Assembly (NCBI GenBank): GCA_905199225.1
Contig: CAJKFS010000025.1
Coordinates: forward strand, 1-35,100
Origin: an uncultured Collinsella sp.
Lineage (GTDB): Bacteria; Actinomycetota; Coriobacteriia; Coriobacteriales; Coriobacteriaceae
DNA: 35,100 nucleotides
Direction: 5' to 3'
Under the pieces are notes generated by a model that saw only the letters and a program-made list of their open reading frames with translations, did not search any database and was not told where the DNA came from. The position numbers were made by a program, and so were the translations under genes. The first letter of the stretch is position 1. Every line of letters starts with the position of its first letter. Shown piece after piece: positions 1-7,263 of this stretch.

Positions 1-269
1 CGAATTGAAGGGAGCGCTCCCGCAAACTGCCTATTGACAACTTATAGGAGCGTCGGTTTTCCCTTTGACGCACACTTGACGTCGCTTATTTCGCAAAATC
101 GCGCAATTTTGGGCGGGAACTTGCGCCCATGACGTCATTTTCTATCTCACGACGTTCGATTCAGAATTTCAGCACATTATTGTGCTTTCGAACGGACGTG
201 AGCAAAAGCGATCATTATTGACCTGCGATTTTGCTCGTTAAATGCTCGTTATTCGGGTTGCGAGGCAAA
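1..269. other. Gene-free left end with nested palindromes
   Basis: No convincing coding frame. A nested hairpin lies at 153-194: outer arms CGTTCGA (153-159) and TCGAACG (188-194) enclose AGCACA (171-176) and TGTGCT (181-186) around a 4-nt loop. A second inverted repeat pairs GAGCAAAAGCG (200-210) with CGATTTTGCTC (226-236), with one mismatch. A 10-bp palindrome ATGACGTCAT lies at 129-138. This may be the regulatory region or 3' end of a gene lying to the left; its role is not known. Confidence 0.5.
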
Positions 270-331
270 AAAGAAATCCAGTGGCTTGCAGGTTTACCAG
301 GTGAAAAACCTGTCTAAATGAAGCCACTGGA
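270..331 (-). terminator. Rho-independent terminator of guaA
   Basis: A long stem pairs CCAGTGGCTT (278-287) with AAGCCACTGG (321-330). Inside it CAGGTTT (289-295) pairs with AAACCTG (306-312). Read on the minus strand, the stem is followed by a T-rich tract (complement of 268-277). It starts about 46 bases past the guaA stop codon, which fits termination of guaA. Confidence 0.75.
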
Positions 332-376
332 TGAAAAATCAGGCTACTAAATGAACCTTACAATAATGTGCGGATG

Positions 377-1975
377 TTACTCCCACTCGATGGTCGCGGG
401 CGGCTTGGACGTGATGTCGTAGCACACGCGGTTGGCACCGGGAACCTCGGCCACGATGCGGCCGGAGATGCGGGCCAGAACATCGTAGGGCAGCTTGGCC
501 CAGTCGGCGGTCATGGCGTCGCTGGACTCGACGGCGCGAAGGATAATCGGGCGCTGATAGGTGCGCTCGTCACCCATAACGCCGACAGACTTGATGTCGG
601 GCAGGACGGCGAAGTACTGCCAGCAGCTGTGCTCGGAGTTGCGCTCGCCAGTCTGCTCAAACAGACGCTGGTTGTAGGCGTCGAGCTCCTCGCGCACGAT
701 GGCGTCGGCGTTCTTGAGGATCTCGAGCTTCTCCTTGTCGACCGCGCCGATGATGCGGATGGCAAGACCCGGGCCCGGGAAGGGCTGACGGAACACGATG
801 TGACCCGGCAGGCCAAGCGCCAGACCAAGCGCGCGGACCTCGTCCTTAAAGAAGTGGTCGAGCGGCTCGATGAGATCGAAGTGCACGCCCTCGGGGAACG
901 GGATCAGGTTGTGGTGGCTCTTGATGGTGGCCGTCTTGCCGCCCGTCTTGCGCGCACCGGACTCGATGATGTCGGGGTAAATGGTGCCCTGGGCCAGGTA
1001 CTTGACCGGCTTGCCATCGGTCTCGAGCTGCTGGGCCACGGCGAAGAACTCTTTCCAGAACTGTGTGCCGATGATGCGGCGCTTCTCCTCGGGCTCGGTC
1101 ACGCCGGCCAGAAGCTCGGCATAGCGGTCCTCGGCGTGGACGTGGATAAAGTCGACGTCAAACTGCTTGGTGAAGACCTCCTCCACCTGCTCGGGCTCGC
1201 CCTTGCGCAGCAGGCCGTGGTTGATGAACACGCAGGTCATCTGCTTGCCCACGGCGCGGGCGCCCAGCGCAGCCACGACGGAGGAGTCGACGCCACCGGA
1301 CAGGGCCAGAATCACGCGGTCGTCGCCGACCTTCTCGCGGAACTCGGCCGTCATGGTCTCGACCAGGTTGTCCATGCTCCAATTGGGCTCCAGGCCGCAG
1401 ATCTCAAACAGGAAGTTGCTCAGCAGCTGCTGACCGTACTCAGAGTGCTTGACCTCGGGGTGGAACTGCGTGGTGAAAATCTTGCGCTCGACGCACTCCA
1501 TGGCGGCAACCGGGCACACGTCGGTGCTGGCGGTAACGGTAAAGCCCTCGGGCACCTCGGACACGGCGTCGCGGTGGCTCATCCACACGGTCTGCTCCAT
1601 AGGCGTGGAGTTAAAGAGCTTGGCGCCGGCCGTACGCGTGATGGTGGCGCGGCCGTACTCGCCCACCTCGGAGTGGCCGACTTTGCCGCCGAGCGTCACG
1701 GCCGTGATCTGATGGCCGTAGCAAAAGCCAAGGACGGGAAGTCCAAGGTCGAAGATGGCGGGATCGATGGACGGAGCGTCCTCGGCGTACACGGAGGCCG
1801 GGCCGCCAGAAAGGATGAGCGCAGAGGCGTTCATCTCGCGAATCTCATCGGCCGAGATGTCGCAGGGAACGATCTCGGAATACACGTTGAGGTCGCGGAC
1901 GCGACGGGCAATGAGCTGACCGTACTGCGCACCAAAGTCGAGTACGAGGACCTTTGCGGAAGCCTTTTGATCCAT
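377..1975 (-). CDS. guaA: GMP synthase (glutamine-hydrolysing)
   Basis: GuaA converts XMP to GMP using ATP and ammonia released from glutamine, the last step of de novo guanine nucleotide synthesis in the cytosol. The protein has 532 residues, about the usual length. The N-terminal class I amidotransferase domain has its nucleophile in GFCYGHQ (Cys85) and the partners His172 and Glu174 in FHPEVKHSEYG. The ATP pyrophosphatase domain carries the P-loop SGGVDSS (226-232). The C-terminal dimerisation domain includes FPGPGLAIRIIG and ends ITSKPPATIEWE. The ATG at 1975 was chosen because AGAGGGGG lies just upstream and MDQKAS leads directly into the amidotransferase fold; the open frame runs 55 codons further without family similarity. 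It is divergent from the asparaginase gene and has its own terminator. Confidence 0.97.
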   Translation of the reverse strand: MDQKASAKVLVLDFGAQYGQLIARRVRDLNVYSEIVPCDISADEIREMNASALILSGGPASVYAEDAPSIDPAIFDLGLPVLGFCYGHQITAVTLGGKVGHSEVGEYGRATITRTAGAKLFNSTPMEQTVWMSHRDAVSEVPEGFTVTASTDVCPVAAMECVERKIFTTQFHPEVKHSEYGQQLLSNFLFEICGLEPNWSMDNLVETMTAEFREKVGDDRVILALSGGVDSSVVAALGARAVGKQMTCVFINHGLLRKGEPEQVEEVFTKQFDVDFIHVHAEDRYAELLAGVTEPEEKRRIIGTQFWKEFFAVAQQLETDGKPVKYLAQGTIYPDIIESGARKTGGKTATIKSHHNLIPFPEGVHFDLIEPLDHFFKDEVRALGLALGLPGHIVFRQPFPGPGLAIRIIGAVDKEKLEILKNADAIVREELDAYNQRLFEQTGERNSEHSCWQYFAVLPDIKSVGVMGDERTYQRPIILRAVESSDAMTADWAKLPYDVLARISGRIVAEVPGANRVCYDITSKPPATIEWE

Positions 1976-2138
1976 GGTTTCCCCCTCTTGTTGGCGGGGA
2001 GCCGGTGCCCACCCGCGCGAATAAACGAAAACAGCTTTCATAGTGTACACGTTATATGGGGTTTCTCGTCCCTCGCAGCCATCAGCGCACGGCAAACGCA
2101 CGACCTGGGCCCTATTTGACGGCGATTGAAGTGTTACC

Positions 2139-2165
2139 AAACGTTACAGATGATGTAATACGTTT
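2139..2165. promoter_or_regulatory. Imperfect palindrome between guaA and the asparaginase gene
   Basis: AAACGTTACA (2139-2148), a five-base spacer, then TGTAATACGTTT (2154-2165). The arms are complementary apart from one inserted base. It lies about 80 bp upstream of the asparaginase start and about 165 bp upstream of the guaA start, so it could be an operator for either gene. Its outer AAACGT/ACGTTT resembles the palindrome at 3827-3850. Binding by any regulator is inference. Confidence 0.35.
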
Positions 2166-2242
2166 GAACATTGGACGCCCTGTGCCACAATACTGCCGAA
2201 CGACTCCGCCTCTGCGGCGGCAAATACGATAGGAATACTAGC

Positions 2243-3256
2243 ATGAAGCGCATCCTTCTCATCGCCACGGGCGGCACCATCGCATCGACCGAGGACGGCA
2301 ACGGCCTCTCCCCCGCCCTGACCGGTGAGGAGCTCGCCCAGAGCGTCCCCGAGATCTCGGGCCTCTGCGAGCTCGACGTCGTGCAGCCCATGAACATCGA
2401 CAGCACCAATATGCGCCCCAGTGACTGGATGCGTATCCGCGACGTCATCGTCGAGGGTTATGCCGACCACGACGGCTTCGTGATTCTGCACGGCACCGAC
2501 ACCATGAGCTACACCGCGGCAGCGCTTTCCTACCTGATTCAGGACAGCCCCAAGCCCATCGTGCTCACCGGCTCGCAAAAGCCCATGGGCAATCCATTTA
2601 CCGACGCCAAGCTCAACCTGTACCAGAGCCTGCTCTATGCGCTCGACGAGCGCTCGCACGATGTCTCGATTGTGTTTGGCGGCGTCGCCATTGCCGGCAC
2701 GCGCGCCCGCAAGCAGCGTACCATGAGCTTTAACGCGTTCATTAGCGTCAACTATCCGCCCATCGCCTATATCCGCAATGACCGCATCGTGCGCAACGGG
2801 CTTCACGGCACGCATCAGGGCGAAAACCCGGTGCGTTTCTACGACAGCATCGACCCGCGCGTATTTGTACTCAAGCTCACGCCCGGCGTAAACCCGGGCA
2901 TCCTCGACGCCCTTGCCGATAGCTACGACGCTGTAATCCTTGAGACCTTTGGCATTGGCGGTATCCCCGAGTTTGGCGAGTCGGGTGAGTCGTTCCAAGA
3001 GGCGATTTTCCGCTGGGTCGATTCGGGCCGCACCGTCGTTATGACCACGCAGGTCCCCGAAGAGGGCCTTGACCTGGGTGTTTATGAGGTCGGCCGTGCC
3101 TACGCCGATCATCCGGGCATTTTGCGCGGCGACGACATGACCACCGAGACGCTCGTGGCCAAAACCATGTGGGCGCTCGGCCAATCACGTGATGCGGCCG
3201 AGATTCAGCGCCTGTTCTACAGCCAAGTCAACCACGACCGCATCCCGATGGCCTAA
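2243..3256 (+). CDS. ansA: L-asparaginase, type I (cytosolic) family
   Basis: Hydrolyses L-asparagine to aspartate and ammonia. The protein has 337 residues, matching the cytosolic type I enzymes (about 338 residues), and has no signal peptide. Visible motifs are the N-terminal nucleophile signature ATGGTIAS with Thr12, the second active-site block HGTDTMSYTAAAL with Thr85-Asp86, TGSQKPMG, and ARKQRTMSFNAF, which probably holds the catalytic Lys. The chosen ATG is preceded by TAGGAA at a suitable distance, and the sequence before it has no family similarity. The gene stands alone and is transcribed away from guaA. Because the type I and type II families overlap in sequence, the symbol is slightly less certain than the function. 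Confidence 0.9.
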   Translation: MKRILLIATGGTIASTEDGNGLSPALTGEELAQSVPEISGLCELDVVQPMNIDSTNMRPSDWMRIRDVIVEGYADHDGFVILHGTDTMSYTAAALSYLIQDSPKPIVLTGSQKPMGNPFTDAKLNLYQSLLYALDERSHDVSIVFGGVAIAGTRARKQRTMSFNAFISVNYPPIAYIRNDRIVRNGLHGTHQGENPVRFYDSIDPRVFVLKLTPGVNPGILDALADSYDAVILETFGIGGIPEFGESGESFQEAIFRWVDSGRTVVMTTQVPEEGLDLGVYEVGRAYADHPGILRGDDMTTETLVAKTMWALGQSRDAAEIQRLFYSQVNHDRIPMA

Positions 3257-3578
3257 TCCCTAAGGCAGTTCCACTTATCGCAGCCTCAAACGACAGGTGG
3301 TCCCCCTCGGGCCGTGCAAAAAACGGAGTATTCTGCAATTTCTCCGTCAGAGGCATAGAATCGGCCAATTGTTAGACGAACTTTTAGGACGAAGGTGCCG
3401 TCTGGTAAATATTTATTCCTCATTTTTATTTAACGTGTGGATTAACTACTACCAAAAAGGCAAAACCAGCCGCTCAAGCTACCGTCTACAGCCGAACTGG
3501 TGCTGAATACTCGCGATTTTGCACATCGCAACCAGGGGGACCCGCCCAAAGAGCGTCAAATAGCAGCGGGGGAACGCC
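3257..3578. other. Gene-free stretch, AT-rich in its middle
   Basis: About 320 bases without a convincing gene. A 69-codon open frame (3297-3506) has no clear ribosome-binding site and low-complexity content. A small hairpin pairs ACGGAG (3323-3328) with CTCCGT (3342-3347). A promoter-like TAGAAT follows at about 3355. The stretch 3405-3460 is markedly AT-rich compared with its surroundings. No terminator with a clear T-run was found for the asparaginase gene. Confidence 0.4.
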
Positions 3579-3797
3579 CTATTCGATGCCCTCGAGAAGC
3601 TCTGACACCGTCATGCCGAGTGCGGGCGCGATCTTAAATAGAACCTTGAGCGTGAAATTTGCCGTCCCATCTTCGATTCGGTCGAGGTAGGGTCGGCTGA
3701 TTCCTGTCGCCACACAAAAATCAACCTTGGAGATACCAAGGTCCCTGCGCGTCTGCTCGACTCGCTTGCCAAGAATCTGTTTCGCACGTTCGTCCAT
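3579..3797 (-). CDS. Small XRE-family (Cro/CI-type) helix-turn-helix regulator
   Basis: A 72-residue protein that is essentially one HTH_3 DNA-binding domain. The region of about residues 10-66 follows the family pattern: VEQTRRDLGISKVDFCVATG, then SRPYLDRIEDG as the recognition helix, then a packing helix ending ALGMTVSELLEGIE. No effector or dimerisation domain is present. The start codon has no good Shine-Dalgarno match. It is divergent from the HAD-like gene at 3874 with a perfect palindrome between them, so it probably regulates itself and that neighbour (inference). Confidence 0.85.
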   Translation of the reverse strand: MDERAKQILGKRVEQTRRDLGISKVDFCVATGISRPYLDRIEDGTANFTLKVLFKIAPALGMTVSELLEGIE

Positions 3798-3826
3798 GCA
3801 GCCGAGTTTGAAATGGAGCCGAACAT

Positions 3827-3850
3827 AAACGTAAACTAAAGTTTACGTTT
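3827..3850. promoter_or_regulatory. Perfect inverted repeat, candidate operator
   Basis: AAACGTAAAC (3827-3836), spacer TAAA, GTTTACGTTT (3841-3850): ten complementary bases per arm. It sits in the 76-bp gap between two divergent starts (3797 minus, 3874 plus), about 30 and 24 bases from them, and would overlap a TAAAGT -10-like sequence for the plus-strand gene. This is the usual place for the operator of an autoregulatory XRE repressor. Confidence 0.65.
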
Positions 3851-3873
3851 TGCCGAATACACAGGAGTTTTCT

Positions 3874-4263
3874 ATGTCGGGTTCTTCGGTCCGTACGTAC
3901 CGAGCCACGCTTCGCACAAACAGCGCACCGCCCAAGCTCGTCGTCGTTGAAGCAGAATGCCTTTCGCCCGATGAGCGCACAGCATTTGCATTGCTATCAA
4001 GTCGCGTCGCCGCCGTTCTGGTCCCTTGCCCGACGCAAGGTGAACTTGCCATCCGATGCCAAGTGCACGGCTGCTCGCTCAATCAGGCTGCCGTAATCGC
4101 AACCAGCCAACGAGGCCTGCCGCTCCTTTTAGAAGCCGGTATCGCACTCGCCCTTCGCGGCGCCGGATACGAAAACGAGGCCGCCGCCGATGTAGTCTTT
4201 CAACCACGGTCGAGCGGCGGCCTCGCAGCAGCCATTGAATATGCGTGCAGGCTCGTTGCCTAG
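3874..4263 (+). CDS. Degenerate HAD-like protein of unknown function
   Basis: A 129-residue protein whose second half follows the C-terminal part of Cof-type and P-type-ATPase HAD phosphatases: QGELAIRCQVHGCSL, AAVIATSQRGLPLLLEAGIA and AADVVFQPRSSGGLAAAIE. In active HAD enzymes these positions hold the motif III Lys and the metal-binding GDxxND; here they are Gln and ATSQRG. The N-terminal catalytic DxD is also absent. The protein is therefore probably not a phosphatase and may bind a ligand or partner. The ATG at 3874 is chosen because AGGAG lies at 3863-3867; a TTG eight codons upstream overlaps the palindrome. The gene converges on 4273-4656 with a 9-bp gap. The HAD relationship rests on pattern similarity only. 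Confidence 0.6.
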   Translation: MSGSSVRTYRATLRTNSAPPKLVVVEAECLSPDERTAFALLSSRVAAVLVPCPTQGELAIRCQVHGCSLNQAAVIATSQRGLPLLLEAGIALALRGAGYENEAAADVVFQPRSSGGLAAAIEYACRLVA

Positions 4264-4272
4264 AAGGACAAG

Positions 4273-4656
4273 CTAGAAACCAAAGCCAAAGCCCGTTCCG
4301 GTAATCGCCGAGTACATAAAGTAAACGTTGATCACGTTGAGGAACACACCCGTGATGCAACCGTTGCGCAGGTAGCGCTCGCACACGATGCGCGCCATGG
4401 CGGCGGAGTCATCATTGTTCTTTGCTTGACGACCGGCGGTAAAATACGTCGCCACGCCGAGCAGCAGGTTGAGCACCGGCAGCGCCAGCAGCTCGTAGCT
4501 CTTGCCCCAACGCGTCACCTCGCCTGCTGCGTTAAACTTTGTTGCCACCTCGGGACCAATGTTGGGGATAACAAACGCTGCAACCACCAGCGGAATCACC
4601 GCAAGTACGAGCAGCGCAATACCCATGTAGCCAGCTTTTTTGCCATATTTAAACAT
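4273..4656 (-). CDS. DUF1648-domain integral membrane protein
   Basis: A 127-residue protein with three predicted membrane helices, about residues 11-31, 52-72 and 100-118. Between the first two lies VATKFNAAGEVTRWGKSYEL, which matches the DUF1648 signature (T/P-x-H/K-F-N-x-x-G-x-x-x-x-W-G) also seen in SdpI-type immunity/signal proteins. It lacks the extra helices of full SdpI, so SdpI function should not be assumed. AAGGA lies 8 bases before the ATG. It starts 11 bases downstream of the ychF stop codon on the same strand and is probably cotranscribed with it. Confidence 0.75.
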   Translation of the reverse strand: MFKYGKKAGYMGIALLVLAVIPLVVAAFVIPNIGPEVATKFNAAGEVTRWGKSYELLALPVLNLLLGVATYFTAGRQAKNNDDSAAMARIVCERYLRNGCITGVFLNVINVYFMYSAITGTGFGFGF

Positions 4657-4667
4657 GCGCGTCGTCC

Positions 4668-5744
4668 TTACACGTTAAAGCGGAAGTGCACGACGTCGCC
4701 ATCGGCCATAACATAGTCCTTGCCCTCAATGCGCAGCTTGCCGGCAGCCTTAGCGCCCTGCTCGCCGCCGAGCTCGATGTAGTCGTCGTAGCCAATGACC
4801 TCGGCCTTAATAAAGCCGCGCTCAAAGTCGGTGTGGATGACACCGGCGGCCTGCGGGGCGGTCGCGCCCTGACGAACCGTCCAGGCCTTGACCTCCATCT
4901 CGCCGGCCGTAAAGAACGACTGCAGACCGAGCAGCTTGTAAGCAGCCTGAGCAAGCACGTCCAGGCCGGGCTGCTCCAGGCCCAGGCTCTCCAGGTAGTC
5001 GGCGGCATCCTCGGGATCGAGCTCGGAAAGCTCGGCCTCAATCTTGGCGCAGATGGGCAACGGCTTGACGCCATCGATGGGCGCCAGGTCCTCATTGAGC
5101 ATATCCTCGTCCACGTTGGCCACATACAGGATGGGCTTCATGGTGAGCAGGAACAGGCCCTTGGCGGCGGCACGCTCCTCGTCGGTCATCTCCATGGATG
5201 CGGCGCGCTTGCCCTCGTTGAGCCAGGCAAGCAGGCGCTTGGCGACCTCAAACTTGGGCATGAGCTCCTTGTCGCGCTTGGCCTCCTTCTCGAGCTTGGG
5301 CAGCTGCTTTTCGAGCGTGCCCATGTCGGCCAGGATGAGCTCGGTCATGATGGTGTCGGCATCGCCGGCGGGATCGACGAACTCGCCCGTGCGGCCCACC
5401 TCGCGCATGACGTTGGGGTCCTTAAAGTAGCGCACGACCTCGCAGATGGCATCGGTCTCGCGGATGTTTGCCAGGAACTGGTTGCCCAGGCCCTCGCCCT
5501 CGTTGGCACCCTTCACCAGGCCAGCGATGTCGACAAACTCGACCGTAGCCGGCACAATGCGGCCCGGGTTGACGATGTCGGCAAGCTTTTGCAGGCGGCT
5601 ATCGGGCACATCGACGATACCCACGTTGGGGTCGATCGTGGCAAACGGGTAGTTGGCGGCAAGGCCGGTCTTTTTGGTAAGCGCGGTGAACAGCGTCGAC
5701 TTGCCCACGTTGGGCAGGCCCACGATACCGATGGAAAGGGACAC
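4668..5744 (-). CDS. ychF: Redox-regulated ATPase/GTPase YchF (Obg family)
   Basis: YchF is a ribosome-associated P-loop nucleotidase of the OBG family that binds ATP in place of GTP. The protein has 358 residues, typical length about 363. It shows G1 GLPNVGKST (9-17), the NYPFATIDPN switch, DIAGLVKGA as G3, a non-canonical NVDE where GTPases have NKxD (the YchF hallmark), a helical insertion of about residues 120-200 and a C-terminal TGS domain. The start is GTG at 5744, directly giving MSLSIGIVGLPNVGKS as in the family and preceded by AAAAGGAGCT; an upstream ATG at 5780 has no such support. Confidence 0.95.
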   Translation of the reverse strand: MSLSIGIVGLPNVGKSTLFTALTKKTGLAANYPFATIDPNVGIVDVPDSRLQKLADIVNPGRIVPATVEFVDIAGLVKGANEGEGLGNQFLANIRETDAICEVVRYFKDPNVMREVGRTGEFVDPAGDADTIMTELILADMGTLEKQLPKLEKEAKRDKELMPKFEVAKRLLAWLNEGKRAASMEMTDEERAAAKGLFLLTMKPILYVANVDEDMLNEDLAPIDGVKPLPICAKIEAELSELDPEDAADYLESLGLEQPGLDVLAQAAYKLLGLQSFFTAGEMEVKAWTVRQGATAPQAAGVIHTDFERGFIKAEVIGYDDYIELGGEQGAKAAGKLRIEGKDYVMADGDVVHFRFNV

Positions 5745-5781
5745 GACAGCTCCTTTTGATACAGGTACTTCAAACTGCATA

Positions 5782-5787
5782 AGTATA
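5782..5787 (-). promoter_or_regulatory. -10-like element upstream of ychF
   Basis: The minus-strand sequence TATACT lies about 38 bases before the ychF GTG. Just upstream of it, complementary arms GCGCCGCC (5788-5795) and GGCGGCGC (5824-5831) form a hairpin that lacks a following T-run. No strong -35 was found, so the promoter call is tentative. Confidence 0.35.
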
Positions 5788-5858
5788 GCGCCGCCGCAGC
5801 ATCTGGGCGAACCCGGACGCCACGGCGGCGCAAATGAAGCAGAGATTGGGGTCGCTGG

Positions 5859-7112
5859 CTAGTCTGCGAGCTTCTCCACTTGGTCGAGCATCTTGTCAAG
5901 CTTGGCCTTTGCCTCAGCCTTGACCTTCTCAGCCTCTTCGTGAGCCTTCGCCTTCTGGGCGGCCTTTTCCTCGGCCTCGGGATCGACGACGATCAGGTTG
6001 GACGCGTCGTGCTCAACCAACTTGAGCGCATGCTCGGGACACACCTTGACACAGGCGCCGCAGCCCAAACAATACGTGGACTCCAACGCAAAGCGGCCAC
6101 TTCCCACCAGATCGCAGGCGAACGTAGGGCATACATTGACACACTCACCACACGACGTGCACTTGTCAAAATCGCACTCCGGCGTGCTCACCTGCATGTT
6201 CTGGGCAAGCTCGGGGTGGTTTTGCAATGTCGAGAGCACCAGCTGCCGCCCATGGGTGAGCGAACGGCGACGCTTGGTCGTCGTGGTGCCGCACATGGTG
6301 TTGAGCGTGCGCTCCAGCTGGGTAATCTGATGGCGATGGGCCTTGAGCTTTTGCGTCACCGAGGCCAGCGCCGCCGTCGCTGGATTGAGCTTGGTCACGG
6401 TTAGACCCGTGGTACGGGCAATCTTATCCATGTACTCCTTGCGCTCGTACTCGCGACGCTTATGGCATTTGAGGCTCTTGGGGTCGACCTCCAGGCCCAT
6501 ACCCGTGCCGGACCACTCCTCGGCCTTCGCAATCGCCTCGCCCAGAATGTCCTCACCGCCGGTGTTGCGGCATTTATCGCACACGCCCAACGGCAGGTAC
6601 ACACTCACGTTGGGATAGTCGGCCAGTACCGAAAACCAAGTCTCTGCCGTAATATCGCCCACGCAGGCGACGACGACCTCGTTCTCGCGCGGCATGCGCT
6701 TAAGGGCACGCGTGCAGGTGACGTAGGCGGTCTCGTGGCTCGTAGCCGCCGAGACAATGTCGTCGTAGACGTTTTTGGGTGCAAGGCGCGGAGAGATGAT
6801 CGCCTCCGTCGGGCAGGCAGCGGCGCACAGACCGCACTTGCGACAGGAGTCGAGAATCTCGATGGAGTCTTCCTCGACCTCGATAGCGTTGACCGGGCAC
6901 ACGTCCATGCACGCGGTGCAGCCGCTCTTTTCGTTTTTGCAGGTCAAGCACGGAATGGTGTTGCCGCGCGGGCGCTCCTTGTAGTCGGCAGGATTCCACT
7001 GCGGCGCCGATGGATCGAGTGCATCGGTCACGCCGCCAAGCGGGTTTTTAAGAAAGTCGAAACCCTTGCTGATCTCGATAATGTCATCAAACAGATCGTG
7101 TTCCTGCGCCAT
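5859..7112 (-). CDS. Multi-cluster 4Fe-4S ferredoxin-like protein
   Basis: A 417-residue protein with two paired ferredoxin regions. The N-terminal pair has CLTC (55-58), GCTACMDVCP (64-73) and CRKCGLCAAACP (90-101). The C-terminal pair has CTSCGECVNVCP (318-329) and CLGCGACVKVCP (348-359). The middle holds further cysteines at 133, 150, 178, 181 and 216, including GVCDKC, and may bind another cluster. Residues about 376-417 are charged and alanine/lysine-rich, a likely coiled coil. No signal peptide or membrane helix is visible. The ATG at 7112 is preceded by GGGAGGGG. The pattern implies electron transfer; partner and pathway cannot be told from the neighbours. Confidence 0.8.
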   Translation of the reverse strand: MAQEHDLFDDIIEISKGFDFLKNPLGGVTDALDPSAPQWNPADYKERPRGNTIPCLTCKNEKSGCTACMDVCPVNAIEVEEDSIEILDSCRKCGLCAAACPTEAIISPRLAPKNVYDDIVSAATSHETAYVTCTRALKRMPRENEVVVACVGDITAETWFSVLADYPNVSVYLPLGVCDKCRNTGGEDILGEAIAKAEEWSGTGMGLEVDPKSLKCHKRREYERKEYMDKIARTTGLTVTKLNPATAALASVTQKLKAHRHQITQLERTLNTMCGTTTTKRRRSLTHGRQLVLSTLQNHPELAQNMQVSTPECDFDKCTSCGECVNVCPTFACDLVGSGRFALESTYCLGCGACVKVCPEHALKLVEHDASNLIVVDPEAEEKAAQKAKAHEEAEKVKAEAKAKLDKMLDQVEKLAD

Positions 7113-7263
7113 GCGCGGCCCCTCCCTGAGCAGTGCAAACAAGCAAGAGATAATGATACGCTATCGGCCCACGCCTCGGGCAAATTACACGCGGAGCATC
7201 TTTGCGGCAAATAGCCCATGGCCTATCGCCGTCTCGATTGCACAAGATCAATCAAGCGCCAAA

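Noticed and set aside
368..2119. Long plus-strand open frame opposite guaA (and similar long frames opposite ychF, murT-gatD, glnN, metH, glmM and the amino-sugar cluster).
   Set aside because: The complementary strand of GC-rich genes often stays open; these frames have no family similarity or ribosome-binding sites, and the opposite strand has complete known proteins.
1976..2242. Purine riboswitch upstream of guaA.
   Set aside because: The three-way junction core sequences of the purine riboswitch are not present in the leader.
3297..3506. 69-codon plus-strand frame after the asparaginase gene.
   Set aside because: No ribosome-binding site, no domain, composition typical of non-coding DNA with an AT-rich middle.
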